From contig NZ_QXQB01000008.1 of the NCBI RefSeq assembly GCF_003605435.1, positions 62,001-126,000 on the forward strand: DNA of 64,000 nucleotides, written 5' to 3'. A model generated the notes under the pieces. That model worked only from the letters and a program-made list of their open reading frames with translations, made no database searches and was not told the origin of the DNA. The DNA is from Paenibacillus pinisoli (lineage in GTDB: Bacteria; Bacillota; Bacilli; Paenibacillales; Paenibacillaceae). This document shows positions 8,356-16,205 of this stretch, piece after piece (positions within the stretch are counted from its first letter, which is position 1; the number at the start of each line of letters is the position of its first letter). The position numbers and the translations under genes are program-made.

Positions 8356-9258
8356 CTAAGACAAAGCAGCATCCGAGTTTGTGACATGAGAGAGCTTATC
8401 CGGATTCATAACGAGATAAATTCGATCAATCTTCTCACCGGAAGCATCCCACTGGAAGGTGAGCACCCTTGTTGCCTGGCCGTCCTGAAGCAGCATGAGG
8501 CCGATTTGCCCGCTGACCCTGACAGGAATATAGTCCATGCTGCTTGGCTGAGTGCCTTTGCGGGCAAGTCCTTCGTAGAAGGCCGCAATGCGCTCGCGTC
8601 CCAGGATGGGGAAGATTGCCGCACGCACTTTGCCGCCGCCATCCGAGACCATGATTGCATCTTCTGTCAGCATGCCGACTAGTGCGGCTGTGTCTCCAGT
8701 CTCTGCTGCCCTTATAAAGGCGCCTGCCAGCTCCATCGCCCGCTCGTTATGGAAGACGGGCGTACCTTGCAGGCTTCCCAGTTTCTCCTTGGCTCTGCTT
8801 AGCAGCTTGCGGCAGTTCGCTTCAGACTTGCCGACGATCTCGGCGATGCTCGCATAGTCGAAGTCGAACGTCTCCCTTAGCACGAATACGGCGCGTTCGA
8901 TGGCGCTCAGATTTTCCATCATCACCAGCATGGCATATGTAATCGACTCCGTTTGCTCCAGCTTGTCAGCCGGATTGACGGGTTGATAATCGCTGTAGCT
9001 CACATCCGGCTCGGGAAGCCAGTTCCCGACATACGTCTCCCGCCGCTTGCGGGCGGACTGCTGTTCATTCAAGCAGCGATTGGTGACCATTTTGGCCAAA
9101 TAGGCTTTTTCATGTGCAATAGCTTGGCGGTCCAGCTGATAATAAGCCAGGAATACTTCCTGTACGATATCTTCTGCGTCGCTGACGGATCCAAGCATTC
9201 GGTACGCCAGACTAATTAGCAAAGGCCGGTAAGTTTCATATGGCTGCAGCTCATGCAT
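8356..9258 (-). CDS. RNA polymerase sigma factor, ECF41 type (SigJ-like, with SnoaL-like C-terminal domain)
   Basis: This 300-residue protein is an extracytoplasmic-function sigma factor with a fused regulatory domain. Region 2 is at about residues 8-75 (LGSVSDAEDIVQEVFLAYY), region 4 at 105-165 (LSAIERAVFVLRETFDFDY, SEANCRKLLSRAKEKL), and a SnoaL-like extension fills 175-295. The extension contains DGGGK (206-210) and NPDKL (about 285-289), the two motifs described as hallmarks of ECF41. In that group the C-terminal domain replaces an anti-sigma factor. ATG 9258 is preceded by GGAGAGGAT. No TGTCACA box is seen upstream of the sigma gene, so it may not control itself from there. Confidence 0.93.
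   Translation of the reverse strand: MHELQPYETYRPLLISLAYRMLGSVSDAEDIVQEVFLAYYQLDRQAIAHEKAYLAKMVTNRCLNEQQSARKRRETYVGNWLPEPDVSYSDYQPVNPADKLEQTESITYAMLVMMENLSAIERAVFVLRETFDFDYASIAEIVGKSEANCRKLLSRAKEKLGSLQGTPVFHNERAMELAGAFIRAAETGDTAALVGMLTEDAIMVSDGGGKVRAAIFPILGRERIAAFYEGLARKGTQPSSMDYIPVRVSGQIGLMLLQDGQATRVLTFQWDASGEKIDRIYLVMNPDKLSHVTNSDAALS
8359..8386 (-). promoter_or_regulatory. Candidate ECF41-dependent promoter of the AhpD-like gene
   Basis: Reading the minus strand, TGTCACA (8386-8380) is followed after 16 bases by TGTC (8363-8360). The published ECF41 promoter consensus, as I recall it, is TGTCACA and CGTC. It overlaps the 3' end of the sigma gene and lies about 50 bases before the AhpD-like start. 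Confidence 0.6.
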
Positions 9259-9311
9259 GGTGATCCTCTCCTTCTACTTGGGCATCTTGAATATTAATAG
9301 CAGCCTGATAG

Positions 9312-9341
9312 GTTTATAGATTTGCAATCGCGGGCATAATG
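9312..9341 (+). promoter_or_regulatory. Sigma-F-like promoter of spoIIR
   Basis: GTTTA (9312-9316), a 15-base spacer, then GGGCATAATG (9332-9341) fits the forespore sigma-F pattern GYWTA / GGnRAnAnTR with one mismatch. The spoIIR ATG is 64 bases downstream. SpoIIR is a sigma-F regulon member in B. subtilis. Confidence 0.6.
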
Positions 9342-9405
9342 ACGGATAGAGACGTTCCGGAACGCAAGCAGACGCACCGGCGGGTGCGCGAGAGGAGCTT
9401 GTGTC

Positions 9406-10134
9406 ATGTCCCGTACTTATTCTTATTCTTCCTATCGTTCCGCTTCACCTTTCCGTTTCCCTTATCGCAAGTCCTATGGGTTTATTATAATGATTTTGAT
9501 GGTTTTGATTATGAGCTGGGAGTCGCAGCAGATGGATGCTGCCTTGGCGAAGGGCGGCATTCCGGAAGAAGCGATCCGGCTTCGCATATTGGCGAATTCG
9601 GACAGCCCGTCCGATCAGCTTGTTAAGCGTATCGTCCGCGATGAAGTCGTGAAAGCCATGAACAGCTGGGCAACTGGCCAACAGACTATTGAGGAGGCTC
9701 GCGCGACCATCCAGTCCAAGCTGCCGGAGCTGCAGCAGATTGTATCGAATGTGCTGGAGAGCAGAGGCTTCGCGTATGATTCCAGCGCTGAGCTGGGGCT
9801 GGTTGATTTTCCGACAAAGATGTACGGCAACAAAGTGTATCCGGCAGGTCAATATGAAGCGCTGCTGATCACCATCGGCGAAGGGCAAGGGCAGAACTGG
9901 TGGTGCGTGCTGTTCCCGCCGCTGTGCTTCGTAGACGCAGTGTCTGGAGAAGCTTCGGCCGCATCCGGTCAGGTGGAAGCAGGAGCAGTGACGGTGTCGG
10001 CCGGGACGGATACGGCAGCTAATGACAACGCCGTGACTATGGATCAAGATCAAGCGCCGGATACGCCCAAAGCGAAGTTTTTCCTCTGGGAGCTGCTGCA
10101 ATCGTTGATCGATTGGATTAAATCCTTATTCTAA
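9406..10134 (+). CDS. spoIIR: Stage II sporulation protein R
   Basis: SpoIIR is made in the forespore, is secreted into the intermembrane space and triggers SpoIIGA to process pro-sigma-E in the mother cell. The protein has a basic N-terminus, a hydrophobic segment (GFIIMILMVLIMSW, about residues 25-38), then the family core: EEAIRLRILANSDSPSDQLVKR in consecutive parts and NWWCVLFPPLCFVD. It is 242 residues long; the tail ends with an amphipathic KFFLWELLQSLIDWIKSLF segment that could touch membrane. AGAGGAG lies 8 bases before the ATG. A sigma-F-like promoter precedes it. Confidence 0.95.
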   Translation: MSRTYSYSSYRSASPFRFPYRKSYGFIIMILMVLIMSWESQQMDAALAKGGIPEEAIRLRILANSDSPSDQLVKRIVRDEVVKAMNSWATGQQTIEEARATIQSKLPELQQIVSNVLESRGFAYDSSAELGLVDFPTKMYGNKVYPAGQYEALLITIGEGQGQNWWCVLFPPLCFVDAVSGEASAASGQVEAGAVTVSAGTDTAANDNAVTMDQDQAPDTPKAKFFLWELLQSLIDWIKSLF

Positions 10135-10215
10135 TAAGACTCTGCGCCGTTATTCCTGATGCATAAGGGATGGCGGCGCTTGTTCGTTCTGCATGGCCAG
10201 GAATCCATGCGATTG

Positions 10216-10224
10216 TGCTATAAT
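10216..10224 (+). promoter_or_regulatory. Extended -10 promoter of ywlC
   Basis: TGCTATAAT, a perfect extended -10, lies 50 bases before the ywlC ATG. The same nonamer precedes prfA and upp in this window. Confidence 0.55.
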
Positions 10225-10273
10225 AGCGGTGATATGGAGACTACTAAAGGCAGAGTAAGAGGAATGAATAAAT

Positions 10274-11362
10274 ATGGCTTTGAATACGAAAGTATGGATC
10301 GTTCAAGATAATCAACCGGCTGCAGCCGGCGCCAACGAAGCGGATGAATCGCTTCGCGAGGCGGCCGATAGCGTGAGGCAAGGAGGGCTTGTTGCTTTTC
10401 CTACGGAAACGGTATACGGGCTCGGAGCGAATGCGCTTATGACAGAGGCAGTGGAGGGCATCTTTCAGGCCAAAGGAAGGCCTTCGGATAATCCCCTAAT
10501 CGTGCATGTTGCAAGCGAGACGGACCTCGAGGAACTCGTGCTTCCGTATCCGCCGCTTGCAGCGCGTCTGATGGAGCGCTTCTGGCCGGGACCGCTTACG
10601 ATTGTGCTGCCCGTGCGTCCGAATGTGTTGTCTCCGCTGGTGACAGCTGGCCTGCCGACCGTTGGGGTTCGCATGCCCCGCCATCCTGTCGCGCTGCAAC
10701 TGATCAAGCTTGCGGGCTGTCCGGTAGCCGCGCCAAGCGCGAATCGCTCCGGCAGGCCGAGCCCGACGCTCGCCAGCCATGTGCTGGAGGATTTGGCTGG
10801 CCGTATAGACGGCATCATTGATGGCGGAGCTGCAGGCGTAGGGCTGGAGTCGACGGTCGTCGAGCTGGAGGGCGAACGCGGCATCCGCATCTTGAGGCCG
10901 GGCGGTGTGACAGCAGAAGCGATTCGCCTTGCGCTTCCTGACGCGGAAGTGATCAGCGAGCCTGAGACGGGCGCTGCGCCAGAGCAGCCAAGATCGCCAG
11001 GCATGAAGTACACGCATTATGCGCCCAAAGGCGAGCTGGCTATTGTGCAAGGCAAGCCAGAGGCCGTTGTCTCGTATGTGAATGAACAGGCAAAACTGCT
11101 GAAAGCAGATGGAGCGGCAACGGGCGTACTGTCTTTCAGTGAGCGCGCAAGCCGTTATGATGCGGATCTGGTGCTGGATCTCGGGAGCGAGAGCAAGCTG
11201 GAGGATGCGGCTCATCGGCTCTACAGCGCGCTTCGCCGATTTGACGAGGCCGGCATTGACCGGATATGGTCGGAAGCATGTCCCGCTGAAGGAATAGGCG
11301 GCGCGCTTATGAATCGGCTTGTGAAGGCTTCTGGAGGCACGATCGTTGAATTAGACAAGTAG
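10274..11362 (+). CDS. ywlC: L-threonylcarbamoyladenylate synthase (Sua5/YrdC/YwlC)
   Basis: The enzyme makes threonylcarbamoyl-AMP from threonine, bicarbonate and ATP for the t6A modification of ANN-decoding tRNAs. The YrdC domain occupies about residues 28-215 (GLVAFPTETVYGLGANA, AKGRPSDNPLIVHVA, AAPSANRSGRPSPT), and a C-terminal Sua5 domain follows, as expected for the long Sua5 form (362 residues). The link between domains contains PGMKYTHYAPKGELAIV, the SPGMKYxHYAP signature. ATG 10274 has AGAGGA upstream. Synteny with spoIIR, mntP and ywlE supports the assignment. Confidence 0.96.
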   Translation: MALNTKVWIVQDNQPAAAGANEADESLREAADSVRQGGLVAFPTETVYGLGANALMTEAVEGIFQAKGRPSDNPLIVHVASETDLEELVLPYPPLAARLMERFWPGPLTIVLPVRPNVLSPLVTAGLPTVGVRMPRHPVALQLIKLAGCPVAAPSANRSGRPSPTLASHVLEDLAGRIDGIIDGGAAGVGLESTVVELEGERGIRILRPGGVTAEAIRLALPDAEVISEPETGAAPEQPRSPGMKYTHYAPKGELAIVQGKPEAVVSYVNEQAKLLKADGAATGVLSFSERASRYDADLVLDLGSESKLEDAAHRLYSALRRFDEAGIDRIWSEACPAEGIGGALMNRLVKASGGTIVELDK

Positions 11363-11428
11363 TATGTTTGTCCCCTTGTCCGCATATGTTGGATAGAGAA
11401 TGCGGTCTTACATGGGGGAGATGTGCGA

Positions 11429-11986
11429 ATGGACGTTAGTGCTTATTTGGGGCAGTTTTTGACGCTGCTTATCATTGCTGTGGCGCTTGGATTCGATGCG
11501 TTCTCGCTCGGACTTGGCATTGGGCTGAAGGGTATTCGGCTTCTCGATATTTTAAAGCTGGGTATTGTGATCGGACTCTTTCATATTATAATGCCTATCG
11601 GGGGATTGCTGACGGGGCAATTGGTAAGCGGGCTCCTTGGCAATGTCGCTACGACTGCCGCGGGTGTGCTGCTTCTCCTGCTTGGAGGCCATATGATTTA
11701 CAGCTCGATTCGCGGGGAAGAGGTGCCCTCCTTCAATCATCGTTCCTCTGTCGGGCTGCTGGTTCTGGCTCTAAGCGTAAGTGTTGACGCATTCTCAGTA
11801 GGCGTAACGCTAGGAATGTTTTCCGCTGATTTATGGCTGACCATATTGCTGTTTGGCTTTTTTGGCGGTGCGATGTCCATGCTGGGGTTATTGCTGGGAC
11901 GCAAGGTGAGCAGCAAGCTGGGCGAGTATGGGGAGGCATGCGGCGGGGCTATTTTGCTTGTGTTCGGCATTTTATTTATTGTCTAA
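11429..11986 (+). CDS. mntP: Manganese efflux pump MntP
   Basis: MntP exports Mn2+ across the cytoplasmic membrane. The 185-residue protein has about six hydrophobic segments and two internally related halves, each with the acidic signature: GFDAFSLGLGIG (N-terminal) and SVDAFSVGVTLG (C-terminal), whose aspartates are required in characterised homologues. ATG 11429 has GGGGGAG 8 bases upstream; GTG 11423 is too close to it. The 66-base gap from ywlC is too short to hold the yybP-ykoY manganese riboswitch that often precedes mntP elsewhere. Confidence 0.93.
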   Translation: MDVSAYLGQFLTLLIIAVALGFDAFSLGLGIGLKGIRLLDILKLGIVIGLFHIIMPIGGLLTGQLVSGLLGNVATTAAGVLLLLLGGHMIYSSIRGEEVPSFNHRSSVGLLVLALSVSVDAFSVGVTLGMFSADLWLTILLFGFFGGAMSMLGLLLGRKVSSKLGEYGEACGGAILLVFGILFIV

Positions 11987-12023
11987 TGGATAAGGAAATC
12001 AATCTTATGAAGGAGCTGGCGCA

Positions 12024-12605
12024 ATGAAGCGTATTTTGTTCGTCTGTACAGGAAATACATGCCGTTCGCCCATGGCGGAGGCGCTGCTGCGCCGTCATGC
12101 CGCTTTGCGGGGCATTATGGTAGCTGTCCGCTCTGCCGGCGTATCGACGATTGACGGATTGCCGATTTCTTCGAATGCCTTGTCTACCTTAAGATTAAGA
12201 GATATTGAGCATTCGGGCTCCTCGCGGGCCATGACGGCGGAAGCCGTTGATTGGGCGGACTTGATTTTGACGATGACTTCAAGCCATAAGCGCTCATTGC
12301 TTCATTATTATCCGGATGCGGTCGACAAGACGTATACGCTCAAAGAGTTCGCTTATCAAGATGACAGCGTGCTGCAGGATATATGGGAGCTGGAAGGGTT
12401 ATATACCGAAATGCAGATGAAGGGAGCGCTTGGCCAGCAGCTTAGCGCATCCGAGAGGCAGCGTCTGCTGGAGCTGGAGAAGCGCATTCCAAGCTTTGAT
12501 ATTGCAGACCCCTTCGGAGGATCTCAGTCCATCTATGACAGCTGCTCCCGCGAGATTGAAGCTTCCATTCAGAAGCTGCTCGACAAGCTGTCGAATCGCG
12601 CGTAA
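12024..12605 (+). CDS. ywlE: Protein arginine phosphatase YwlE
   Basis: A low-molecular-weight phosphatase fold with the P-loop CTGNTCRS at residues 8-15. The threonine at position 12 corresponds to Thr11 of B. subtilis YwlE, which gives selectivity for phosphoarginine over phosphotyrosine. The general-acid aspartate is in FDIADPFGGS. YwlE reverses McsB arginine phosphorylation in the CtsR/ClpC quality-control system. The 193-residue protein is about 40 longer than the B. subtilis one, because of an insertion after the DSVLQDIWELEG segment. GGAG at 12010-12013 lies about 10 bases before the ATG. Confidence 0.94.
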   Translation: MKRILFVCTGNTCRSPMAEALLRRHAALRGIMVAVRSAGVSTIDGLPISSNALSTLRLRDIEHSGSSRAMTAEAVDWADLILTMTSSHKRSLLHYYPDAVDKTYTLKEFAYQDDSVLQDIWELEGLYTEMQMKGALGQQLSASERQRLLELEKRIPSFDIADPFGGSQSIYDSCSREIEASIQKLLDKLSNRA

Positions 12606-12622
12606 TTAGGGGGACGAAACGA

Positions 12623-12651
12623 TTGATTTCTGCACCAATATGAGCTATGAT
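12623..12651 (+). promoter_or_regulatory. Sigma-A promoter of the ZTP-controlled operon
   Basis: TTGATT (12623-12628), 17-base spacer, TATGAT (12646-12651). Transcription would begin near 12658, just before the riboswitch aptamer. Confidence 0.6.
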
Positions 12652-12670
12652 GATGGAGACAAAAGGGTTT

Positions 12671-12741
12671 CCGATGTAACTGGCGACGGAAGTGGGTTAA
12701 CCACGGTGGAGCATCGGAATATACGGCCGGTCGCCTGGGCA
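12671..12741 (+). ncRNA. ZTP (pfl) riboswitch aptamer
   Basis: The conserved features of the ZTP/ZMP-sensing aptamer are all visible. P1 is CCGATG (12671-12676) with CATCGG (12712-12717). P2 is GTGG/CCAC (12692-12695 and 12701-12704) around the GTTAA loop. The conserved elements CGGAA and GGGC are present. The pseudoknot pairs GGCGAC (12682-12687) with GTCGCC (12730-12735) inside the GCCGGTCGCCTGGGCA element. ZTP riboswitches sense the purine intermediate that accumulates when 10-formyl-THF is short and turn on one-carbon genes. Here the operon is rpiB-ywlG-glyA, and glyA is a classical target. Confidence 0.92.
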
Positions 12742-12780
12742 AAGAGCAGCATGCTGGATAAGCATGTCTTGCTCTTTTTT
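12741..12780 (+). terminator. Riboswitch-controlled terminator
   Basis: AAAGAGCA (12741-12748) pairs with TGCTCTTT (12770-12777), extended by an inner CATGCT/AGCATG stem (12750-12755 and 12761-12766), and ends in a T-tract. It starts at the base after the aptamer's 3' GGGC strand, as expected for a switch that terminates without ligand. Confidence 0.9.
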
Positions 12781-12859
12781 CGTCTTTTTGGCCGGAACAA
12801 GGTATACTATCACCATAGGTTATTTGCAGGAAGCAATGACTCTAACAACTTAAGGCAGG

Positions 12860-13330
12860 ATGGTGTTCACATTGAAGATTGCGATTGGTGCCGATCACGG
12901 CGGCTACCGTCTGAAGGATGAGCTTGTTCCGATTATTGAAGCACTGGGTCATGAAATTGAAGATGTAGGCTGTGATTGCGAGCAGTCGGTCGACTATCCG
13001 GATTACGCATTGCCGGTATGCGAGCTGGTTGCTAGCGGCAAGGCAGACCGCGGCATACTGATCTGCGGCACCGGCATTGGCATGTCGATTGCGGCGAACA
13101 AGTATCCGGGCATCCGCTGCGCGCTGGTGCACGACATCTTCTCGGCCAAGGCGACGCGAGAGCATAATGATACGAATGTACTTGCTATGGGTGAGCGTGT
13201 TATCGGTCCTGGCGTAGCTGGAGAGATTGTGAAAGTATGGCTGGAGACGTCGTTCTCCAATGAAGGCCGCCATACAGGCCGCATCGACAAAGTCATGCAG
13301 CTCGAGAAGCGCTTCTCCACTCATCCCTAA
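12860..13330 (+). CDS. rpiB: Ribose-5-phosphate isomerase B
   Basis: RpiB interconverts ribulose 5-phosphate and ribose 5-phosphate, the precursor of PRPP. The signature IAIGADHGGYRLKDEL is at the N-terminus, the catalytic cysteine is in GILICGTGIGMSIAANK, and the C-terminal part has REHNDTNVLAMGERVIG. ATG 12860, GTG 12863 and TTG 12872 (MKIAIGADHG) are all possible starts; the Shine-Dalgarno AAGGCAGG lies at 12852-12859, so the later starts may be the real ones. It is the first gene behind the ZTP riboswitch, which links pentose phosphate supply to purine and folate status. Confidence 0.95.
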   Translation: MVFTLKIAIGADHGGYRLKDELVPIIEALGHEIEDVGCDCEQSVDYPDYALPVCELVASGKADRGILICGTGIGMSIAANKYPGIRCALVHDIFSAKATREHNDTNVLAMGERVIGPGVAGEIVKVWLETSFSNEGRHTGRIDKVMQLEKRFSTHP

Positions 13331-13353
13331 CGGTAATGGACAGGGAAGGGGGC

Positions 13354-13968
13354 ATGACGCAATTGAGCAGCGGGCATGAAGAGCACCAAGCGCTGATTGC
13401 GGCGCAGGTGGAGACGGTTGTCAGAGAGCTTGCAGAAGCCGGCAAGCTGGAAGCGGGTCATCTCTTGGCGATTGGGGTAAGTACAAGTGAAGTGCTTGGC
13501 AAGCATATCGGCACATCGGGAGCCGTAGAGACAGCTGCAGCGATCTATGCAGGTATCGAAGCGGTCAGGAAGCAATTTTCGTTCATCCCCGTGTACCAAT
13601 GCTGCGAGCATCTGAACCGTGCGCTTGTCATCGAAGAGGATGAAGCTATCCGGCGCGGACTGGAGATTGTCCATGCCGTGCCTGTCCCGAAAGCGGGAGG
13701 CTCCATGGCTGCTTACGCATACAGCCAATTCGCCAAGCCATGCTTGGTAGAACGAATCGAAGCGCATGCAGGCATAGACATTGGGGACACGTTCATCGGG
13801 ATGCATCTGAAGCGGGTTGCCGTTCCGGTCAGACCGTCCATCAAGACGATTGGCGCCGCCCATGTGACGATGGCTGTGACAAGGCCGAAGCTGATTGGCG
13901 GAGCTAGAGCGGTATATGATCCAAGCAGCAGCTTGAGGGCGGAGCAGCGCGCAGAGACTTGCGAGTAA
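13354..13968 (+). CDS. ywlG: YwlG, UPF0340/TIGR01440 family protein
   Basis: Conserved Firmicute protein of unknown biochemical function, always near rpiB and glyA. Recognisable parts are LLAIGVSTSEVLGKHIGTSG, VYQCCEHLNRALVIE and the Cys-Cys pair in it, and RPSIKTIGAAHVTMAVTRPK. Predicted soluble, about 204 residues. ATG 13354 follows AGGGAAGGGGG; an in-frame ATG at 13336 is only 5 bases after the rpiB stop and could be used by translational coupling. Expression should follow the riboswitch ahead of rpiB. Confidence 0.9.
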   Translation: MTQLSSGHEEHQALIAAQVETVVRELAEAGKLEAGHLLAIGVSTSEVLGKHIGTSGAVETAAAIYAGIEAVRKQFSFIPVYQCCEHLNRALVIEEDEAIRRGLEIVHAVPVPKAGGSMAAYAYSQFAKPCLVERIEAHAGIDIGDTFIGMHLKRVAVPVRPSIKTIGAAHVTMAVTRPKLIGGARAVYDPSSSLRAEQRAETCE

Positions 13969-14052
13969 AGTGAACTAAGCGAAGGAAGCTTTGGCAGGAT
14001 GGAAGTGTGATTTCGCTATTATACATGCATCTATAATAAGGAGGAACTAAAG

Positions 14053-15300
14053 GTGGAACAACTACGCAAGCAAGATCCAGAAGTATTGAAGGCGATGGGC
14101 CTTGAGCTTCAACGCCAACGCGACAACATTGAGCTGATCGCATCTGAGAATATCGTAAGCGAAGCGGTACTGGAAGCGATGGGCTCCGTACTGACGAACA
14201 AATACGCGGAAGGCTATCCGGGCAAGCGCTACTATGGCGGCTGTGAGCATGTCGATATCGTCGAAGATATTGCGCGCGACCGCGCCAAAGAGCTGTTCGG
14301 TGCCGAGCATGTTAACGTACAGCCGCATTCCGGCGCGCAAGCGAATATGGCGGTATATCTCGCGGCTCTGAAGCCTGGCGATACCGTGCTTGGCATGAAC
14401 CTGGCCCATGGCGGCCACTTGACGCACGGCAGCCCTGTCAACGCTTCTGGCTTGCTGTACAACTTCGTGGCATACGGCGTTCAAGAAGACTCCTTCACGA
14501 TTGATTACGAAGAAGTGCGCAAGCTTGCTTTCAAGCATCGCCCTCGCATGATCGTAGCAGGCGCTAGTGCGTACCCGCGCATTATCGATTTCGAAAAGCT
14601 TGGCCAAATTGCCAATGAAGTTGGCGCATTGTTCATGGTCGACATGGCGCATATCGCAGGTCTGGTTGCAGCTGGCCTGCATCCAAGCCCGGTTCCGCAT
14701 GCCCACTTCGTTACGACTACGACGCACAAGACGCTTCGCGGTCCTCGCGGCGGCATGATCATGTGCAGAAAAGCATGGGCGGCGGCTATCGATAAAGCGG
14801 TATTCCCGGGCTCCCAAGGCGGCCCTCTGATGCATATTATCGCGGCTAAAGCGGTAGCTTTAGGCGAGGCTCTGGAGCCTTCCTTCAAAGAATATCAACA
14901 GAATGTTGTAACCAATGCCAAAGTTCTGTCTGAAGAGCTGATCGCCAAAGGCATCAACATCGTCTCTGGCGGCACAGACAATCACCTGATGCTGATCGAT
15001 ACGCGCAACCTGAATATTACAGGAAAAGTTGCGGAGCATGTACTTGATCAAGTAGGCATTACAGTGAATAAAAATGCAATCCCATTCGATCCGACAAGCC
15101 CGTTTGTCACTAGCGGCATTCGTGTAGGTACTCCTGCAGCGACGGCTCGCGGCATGAACGAAGAGGCTATGAAGGTCATTGCAGAGGTTATCGCACTGGT
15201 TCTGAAGAACCCGGAAGATCAAGCCGTGCTGGATCAAGCCAAAGGAATGGTACGCGATCTGACTGCGAAATTCCCTCTTTACCCGAGCATCACTTACTAA
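14053..15300 (+). CDS. glyA: Serine hydroxymethyltransferase
   Basis: GlyA converts serine and tetrahydrofolate to glycine and 5,10-methylene-THF, the main one-carbon source. The PLP lysine is in VTTTTHKTLRGPRGGMI; the N-terminal ELIASENIVSEAVLEAMG and GKRYYGGCEHVD signatures are intact; 415 residues is the normal length. It starts with GTG behind AAGGAGG (14039-14045). It is the third gene downstream of the ZTP riboswitch, although the 84-base gap after ywlG contains a TATAAT-like sequence (14032-14037) that could give extra initiation. Confidence 0.98.
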   Translation: MEQLRKQDPEVLKAMGLELQRQRDNIELIASENIVSEAVLEAMGSVLTNKYAEGYPGKRYYGGCEHVDIVEDIARDRAKELFGAEHVNVQPHSGAQANMAVYLAALKPGDTVLGMNLAHGGHLTHGSPVNASGLLYNFVAYGVQEDSFTIDYEEVRKLAFKHRPRMIVAGASAYPRIIDFEKLGQIANEVGALFMVDMAHIAGLVAAGLHPSPVPHAHFVTTTTHKTLRGPRGGMIMCRKAWAAAIDKAVFPGSQGGPLMHIIAAKAVALGEALEPSFKEYQQNVVTNAKVLSEELIAKGINIVSGGTDNHLMLIDTRNLNITGKVAEHVLDQVGITVNKNAIPFDPTSPFVTSGIRVGTPAATARGMNEEAMKVIAEVIALVLKNPEDQAVLDQAKGMVRDLTAKFPLYPSITY

Positions 15301-15317
15301 TCTATACGGTAATACTC

Positions 15318-15351
15318 AAGCTCTCGGTTTCTAAGCCGGGAGCTTATTTAC
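15318..15351 (+). terminator. glyA terminator hairpin
   Basis: AAGCTCTCGG pairs with CCGGGAGCTT across an 8-base loop, followed by a weak ATTTA tract. Confidence 0.55.
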
Positions 15352-15830
15352 GTGTTTCGATCAATCAAAAGTTGGAAACAGTGTAAAAAACAGTTGGTAA
15401 ACGATTATGAAATGCATAGGCTGGTCAAAATGTATACAAGCATAAGTAATGGATGAAAGTTTCTTATTCCGTGAATTTGGTAACTTTTTACGTATGCTGC
15501 AATGGCTTTAAAAAAGAGTTAGTATAGGAGAGGCGTATTGTCCAGTTGAAGCCTGAATAGGGACAAATTATGCCTACAAGGTTTCAAGGCAGGTCAAATA
15601 GGGTATGAAATGTAGGAAAAAACGAACGATTGGCATGTTTTATTGGAAATCGATGGTTTTTTATTTCATTCATACAAGAAATAATATAAATACTATTATA
15701 TACCATTTAAGGTAATTCGGTTTGCGGTGAATAGACCTTAAAATCGAATGCATATGATGGGTAATAATCCTGTGAATACGAGTGCAAAAAAACGAGTTTC
15801 TTCTATAATATACGTTAAAGCCGCGTTGTG

Positions 15831-15850
15831 TTAATGCGAGCCTGCATTAA
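15831..15850. repeat. Palindrome TTAATGC-n6-GCATTAA
   Basis: TTAATGC (15831-15837), loop GAGCCT, GCATTAA (15844-15850). It is a shorter copy of the palindrome 38 bases downstream, with a nearly identical loop (GAGCCT versus TAGCCT). Confidence 0.7.
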
Positions 15851-15868
15851 TACAGGGTCGAGTCATTA

Positions 15869-15908
15869 CATACAAGCATTAATGCTAGCCTGCATTAATG
15901 CTTGTATG
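15869..15908. repeat. Perfect 17-bp palindrome with 6-base loop
   Basis: CATACAAGCATTAATGC (15869-15885) and its exact reverse complement (15892-15908) flank TAGCCT. No T-tract follows, so it is more likely a protein-binding site or cruciform than a terminator. Further ATTAAT copies follow immediately. Confidence 0.8.
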
Positions 15909-16054
15909 CATTAATCCTAGAATGTTTTAACGCTTATATGTACTGACGCAGTAAAGAGAGGCGAACGTGAATAAATAAACCAATTCGCTCATAAATTTTC
16001 TTCAATAGGACATAGTAAAAACGCTTATTGGAAGGATTTAAGCGCATCAAATAG

Positions 16055-16084
16055 TTGACAATTGTTCAATTGAAGTTGTATATT
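16055..16084 (+). promoter_or_regulatory. Sigma-A promoter of oppA
   Basis: TTGACA (16055-16060), 18-base spacer, TATATT (16079-16084). The spacer contains the palindrome CAATTGTTCAATTG. The oppA start is about 120 bases downstream. Confidence 0.7.
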
Positions 16085-16205
16085 GTTTAACGTCGAATAA
16101 TTATTAATACCATGTTAATTATTGTTACATCCCAGCAATTTGTGAGCTTTATCTCATTACTTACGGTTTTAAAAAAATTATTATAGAAAGTGGGAGTTGA
16201 TGTTG

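Larger units (their letters stand above)
15352..16054. other. AT-rich non-coding stretch upstream of opp
   Basis: About 700 bases with no credible gene on either strand. It is much more AT-rich than the flanking genes, contains several TATAAT-like sequences and two nested palindromes around GCATTAATGC (15831-15850 and 15869-15908), and ends at the oppA promoter. It probably holds regulatory sites for the peptide transporter. Confidence 0.6.

Noticed and set aside
11362..11428. Manganese (yybP-ykoY) riboswitch before mntP
   Set aside because: The gap is 66 bases, too short for the aptamer, and lacks its conserved sequences.
15831..15908. Intrinsic terminators upstream of oppA
   Set aside because: The palindromes are AT-rich and lack a following T-tract.
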